A stretch of DNA of 7,130 nt from the NCBI RefSeq assembly GCF_000721935.1, contig NZ_KL585391.1, positions 111,463 through 118,592 on the forward strand, given 5' to 3'. Below, one piece after another: positions 5,064-7,130 of this stretch (position 1 is the stretch's first letter; each line of letters begins with the position of its first letter). The notes under the pieces were generated by a model. It worked only from the letters and a program-made list of their open reading frames with translations. It did not search any database and was not told the origin of the DNA. Made by a program: the position numbers and the translations under genes. This stretch comes from Streptomyces sp. NRRL WC-3549 (lineage in GTDB: Bacteria > Actinomycetota > Actinomycetes > Streptomycetales > Streptomycetaceae).

Positions 5064-5723
5064 ATGCCCGAGCCCACAACGTCCGAACCCGTGATCAGCA
5101 TGCGCGCAGGGACGGCCACGCTCGGTGCGCGCCCCGTGCTGCGCGGCGTGGACCTGACCGTCCACCGGGGCGAGGTCGTGGCCCTGCTGGGCGCCAACGG
5201 CTCCGGCAAGTCCACCGCCGTACGCTCGGTCATCGGCCAGGTCCCGCTCACCGGGGGCTCCGTGGAGCTCTTCGGCACCCCGCTGCGCCGCTTCCGGCGG
5301 TGGGCGCGCGTCGGCTACGTACCGCAGCGCACCACCGCCGCCGGCGGGGTCCCGGCCACGATCCGGGAGGTGGTCTCCTCCGGGCGGCTCTCGCGCACGA
5401 GGCTGCGGCCGCCGGGCAAGGCGGACCGTGCGGCGGTCGACCGGGCCATCGCGCTCGTCGGCCTCGGCGACCGGGCCAAGGACTCCGTGGACGCCCTCTC
5501 CGGCGGCCAGCACCAGCGCGTGCTGATCGCGACGGTGCTGCTCGTCCTGCACGAACTCGGCCCCCTGGAGCCGCTGATCGACCGGGCGGTCGTGCTGCGT
5601 GACGGCTGCGTCATGCACGACGGACCGCCCCCCGAGGCCGTCGGCCAGCACGCGCTGCCCGGCCACGACCACGTACACCCCCACGCGGCCATGGAGCCCG
5701 TCCGGACGGGACTGCTGACCTGA
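5064..5723 (+). CDS. znuC: zinc ABC transporter ATPase lacking Walker B (internal deletion)
   Basis: The ATP-binding subunit that should power zinc import through ZnuB; here 219 residues, while relatives are usually around 250-260. Seen: Walker A GANGSGKST (43-51), the Q-loop in YVPQ (Gln88), the signature LSGGQ (145-149) followed by HQRVLIA (150-156), then at once TVLLVLHELGPLEPLIDRA (157-175), which is the H-loop region with switch His163. Normally RVLIA continues RAL...P.LL.DEP...D and about 35-40 residues separate it from TVLLVLHE. Walker B with its aspartate, the catalytic glutamate and the D-loop are therefore absent, with a junction near 5531/5532. The frame and codon bias stay intact across the junction. 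The C-terminal tail is His-rich (HDHVHPH, 201-207). Start at ATG 5064 with GGAGG upstream; 41 bp after znuA and 2 bp before znuB. The family assignment is certain; as written, the protein should not hydrolyse ATP. Confidence 0.9.
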   Translation: MPEPTTSEPVISMRAGTATLGARPVLRGVDLTVHRGEVVALLGANGSGKSTAVRSVIGQVPLTGGSVELFGTPLRRFRRWARVGYVPQRTTAAGGVPATIREVVSSGRLSRTRLRPPGKADRAAVDRAIALVGLGDRAKDSVDALSGGQHQRVLIATVLLVLHELGPLEPLIDRAVVLRDGCVMHDGPPPEAVGQHALPGHDHVHPHAAMEPVRTGLLT

Positions 5724-5725
5724 TC

Positions 5726-6619
5726 ATGGAATTCCTCTCACCCCCCTTCATGCAGCGGGCCCTGATCGCGGCCGTGCTGGTCGGGATCACCGCGCCCGCC
5801 ATCGGCATCTACCTGGTCCAGCGCCGGCAGGCGCTGATGGGCGACGGCATCGGGCACATCGCCATGACCGGTGTCGGCCTCGGCTTCCTGATGTCCGCCA
5901 ACCCCGTCTGGATGGCCACCCTGGTGGCCGTCGCGGGTTCGGTCGTCATGGAACTGATCCGCTGGTACGGGCGTACCCGCGGCGACATCGCCCTGGCCAT
6001 GCTCTTCTACGGCGGTATGGCGGGCGGGGTGATGCTGATCAACCTCTCCGACACGGGCTCCAACGCCAACCTCACGTCGTACCTCTTCGGCTCGCTGTCG
6101 ACGGTCTCCGAAGAGGACGTCACCACCATCGCGGTCCTGGCCGCCCTCGTGGTCCTCGTCACCGTGGGGCTGCGGCGGCAGTTGTTCGCGGTCAGCCAGG
6201 ACGAGGAGTTCGCCCGGGTCACCGGGCTGCCGGTGCGGGTGCTCAACCTGCTGGTCGCCGTGGTGGCGGCGGTCACGGTCACCGTGGCGATGCGCGTCGT
6301 CGGCCTGCTGCTGGTCAGCGCGCTGATGGTGGTGCCGGTCGCGGCCGCCCAGCAGATCGCGAAGTCCTTCAAGGTGACGTTCGTGCTGTCCGTCGTCATC
6401 GGCACGGCCGTGACCCTGGCGGGCACCGTGACCTCGTACTACCAGGACGTACCGCCCGGGGCGACGATCGTGCTGCTGGCCATCGCCGCGTTCGTGGCGC
6501 TGACCGCGCTCGCCGCCCCGCTGGCCCGCAGGAGGGCCCGCGCCCAGGAACCGGAGCCCGCCGAGTGCACCCTGGAGGTACCGGGCGCACGCCCCGGCGC
6601 GGACGACGTGCGCGTATGA
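5726..6619 (+). CDS. znuB: zinc ABC transporter permease
   Basis: Integral membrane subunit (ABC-3 family) of 297 residues that forms the zinc channel and docks ZnuC. Hydrophobic segments, by eye, lie near 11-30, 44-57, 60-78, 87-106, 131-150, 171-188, 190-206, 216-236 and 245-267, consistent with the eight or so helices of this family. Family-typical stretches include LMGDGIGHIAMTG (37-49) and the helix pair around GLPVRVLNLLVAVVAA (167-182) followed by MRVVGLLLVSALMVVP (189-204). The tail after 268 is a charged, Pro/Glu-rich cytoplasmic extension. Length and motifs are complete. The ATG lies 2 bp after the znuC stop (TGATCATG) and has no good ribosome site of its own, so translation probably depends on coupling to znuC. 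Manganese permeases are similar; the zinc call rests on Zur and the His-rich ZnuA. Confidence 0.92.
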   Translation: MEFLSPPFMQRALIAAVLVGITAPAIGIYLVQRRQALMGDGIGHIAMTGVGLGFLMSANPVWMATLVAVAGSVVMELIRWYGRTRGDIALAMLFYGGMAGGVMLINLSDTGSNANLTSYLFGSLSTVSEEDVTTIAVLAALVVLVTVGLRRQLFAVSQDEEFARVTGLPVRVLNLLVAVVAAVTVTVAMRVVGLLLVSALMVVPVAAAQQIAKSFKVTFVLSVVIGTAVTLAGTVTSYYQDVPPGATIVLLAIAAFVALTALAAPLARRRARAQEPEPAECTLEVPGARPGADDVRV

Positions 6620-6647
6620 CCGTGCGACGCGGCCGGGCTGGCACAAT
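6616..6647 (+). promoter_or_regulatory. weak candidate promoter of zur
   Basis: CACAAT (6642-6647) resembles a -10 element and ATGACC (6616-6621), overlapping the znuB stop, resembles a -35, but the 20-base spacer is too long for a strong promoter. zur may be read from here, from the znu promoter, or both. I see no Zur-box-like site in this 65-bp gap. Confidence 0.25.
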
Positions 6648-6672
6648 GGCCCGACATACGTACGGGCGACAT

Positions 6673-6679
6673 GAGGAGG
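6673..6679 (+). promoter_or_regulatory. ribosome binding site of zur
   Basis: GAGGAGG, 5 bases before GTG 6685. It decides the zur start: the frame is open upstream as far as 6565, but the extra 40 codons overlap znuB and do not resemble the family. Confidence 0.9.
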
Positions 6680-6684
6680 CAGCT

Positions 6685-7125
6685 GTGGCGACGGCGCCGA
6701 TCAGTGGCACGAACGCGGCTCCGGTGCGCGGCCGCTCGACCCGGCAGCGGGCGGCGGTCGCGGCGGCACTCGACGAGGTCGACGAGTTCCGCAGCGCCCA
6801 GGATCTCCATGACGTGCTCAAGCACCGCGGGGACTCCGTCGGCCTGACCACGGTCTACCGCACCCTGCAGTCCCTCGCCGACGCCGGCGAGGTCGACGTG
6901 CTGCGCACCACGGACGGAGAGGCGGTCTACCGCCGCTGCTCCACCGGTGACCACCATCACCACCTGGTGTGCCGGGTCTGCGGCAAGGCGGTCGAGGTCG
7001 AGGGCCCCGCCGTGGAGCAATGGGCCGAGACCATCGCCTCGCAACACGGTTACGTCAACGTGGCGCACACCGTGGAGGTCTTCGGCACCTGTGCGGAGTG
7101 CGCGTCGGGCTCCGCACCGAAGTAG
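6685..7125 (+). CDS. zur: zinc uptake regulator, Fur family
   Basis: Repressor of 146 residues that, with zinc bound, binds Zur boxes and shuts off zinc-uptake genes. Seen: an N-terminal winged helix (about 15-80) with the Fur-family recognition region VGLTTVYRTLQSL (52-64), then the dimer and metal domain with the HHHH run at 90-93. Compared with the ligands I recall from the S. coelicolor Zur structure (shifted by 6 residues), all are present: structural Cys96, Cys99, Cys136, Cys139; regulatory site Asp71, Cys85, His91, His93; second regulatory site His90, His92, Glu111, His128. The protein should therefore be fully functional and graded in its response. GTG start with GAGGAGG upstream. Last gene of the rightward cluster, 65 bp after znuB; the stop is 5 bases before the window end, so any terminator is outside. 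Confidence 0.96.
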   Translation: MATAPISGTNAAPVRGRSTRQRAAVAAALDEVDEFRSAQDLHDVLKHRGDSVGLTTVYRTLQSLADAGEVDVLRTTDGEAVYRRCSTGDHHHHLVCRVCGKAVEVEGPAVEQWAETIASQHGYVNVAHTVEVFGTCAECASGSAPK

Positions 7126-7130
7126 CCGCG

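Noticed and set aside
5300..5602. A frameshifted piece of znuC that could hold the missing Walker B in another frame
   Set aside because: No DEP-like Walker B or D-loop sequence is seen in either other forward frame near the junction. The segment is missing, not shifted.

Overview
The window looks like chromosomal DNA of a Streptomyces or a very close actinomycete. It is very GC-rich, nearly every codon in the real genes ends in G or C, starts are often GTG, and the order glyS (leftward) / znuA-znuC-znuB-zur (rightward) matches the neighbourhood I recall around the zinc regulator Zur of Streptomyces coelicolor.

Layout. Positions 1-386 are gene-poor and less GC-biased, with only a doubtful short leftward ORF. 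The leftward set then runs from right to left: glyS, class II glycyl-tRNA synthetase (3818-2436); a hairpin-dense spacer holding a possible 9-codon mini-ORF; a small basic protein of unknown function (2123-1914); and dusB, tRNA-dihydrouridine synthase (1602-451). Each of the three main leftward genes is followed by a strong inverted repeat that can act as a terminator. A 217-bp divergent region (3819-4035) separates glyS from the rightward zinc cluster: znuA (lipoprotein zinc-binding protein), znuC (ABC ATPase), znuB (membrane permease) and zur (zinc-sensing Fur-family repressor).

How the genes work together. ZnuA should capture zinc outside the membrane, ZnuB should carry it across, and ZnuC should power the step. 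Zur with bound zinc should shut the operon down through two Zur-box-like sites on the znuA promoter. All Zur metal ligands known from S. coelicolor Zur are present. Promoter geometry suggests that znuA mRNA is leaderless, starting at its own ATG.

The outstanding anomaly is in znuC. The reading frame is open and correctly placed, but the protein jumps from just after the ABC signature (LSGGQ) straight to the H-loop region. About 35-40 residues are absent, including Walker B, the catalytic glutamate and the D-loop. As written, this ATPase should not hydrolyse ATP. It is either a real in-frame deletion in the strain or a sequence, assembly or construction artefact. No CRISPR array, tRNA, rRNA, insertion sequence or phage gene was found.
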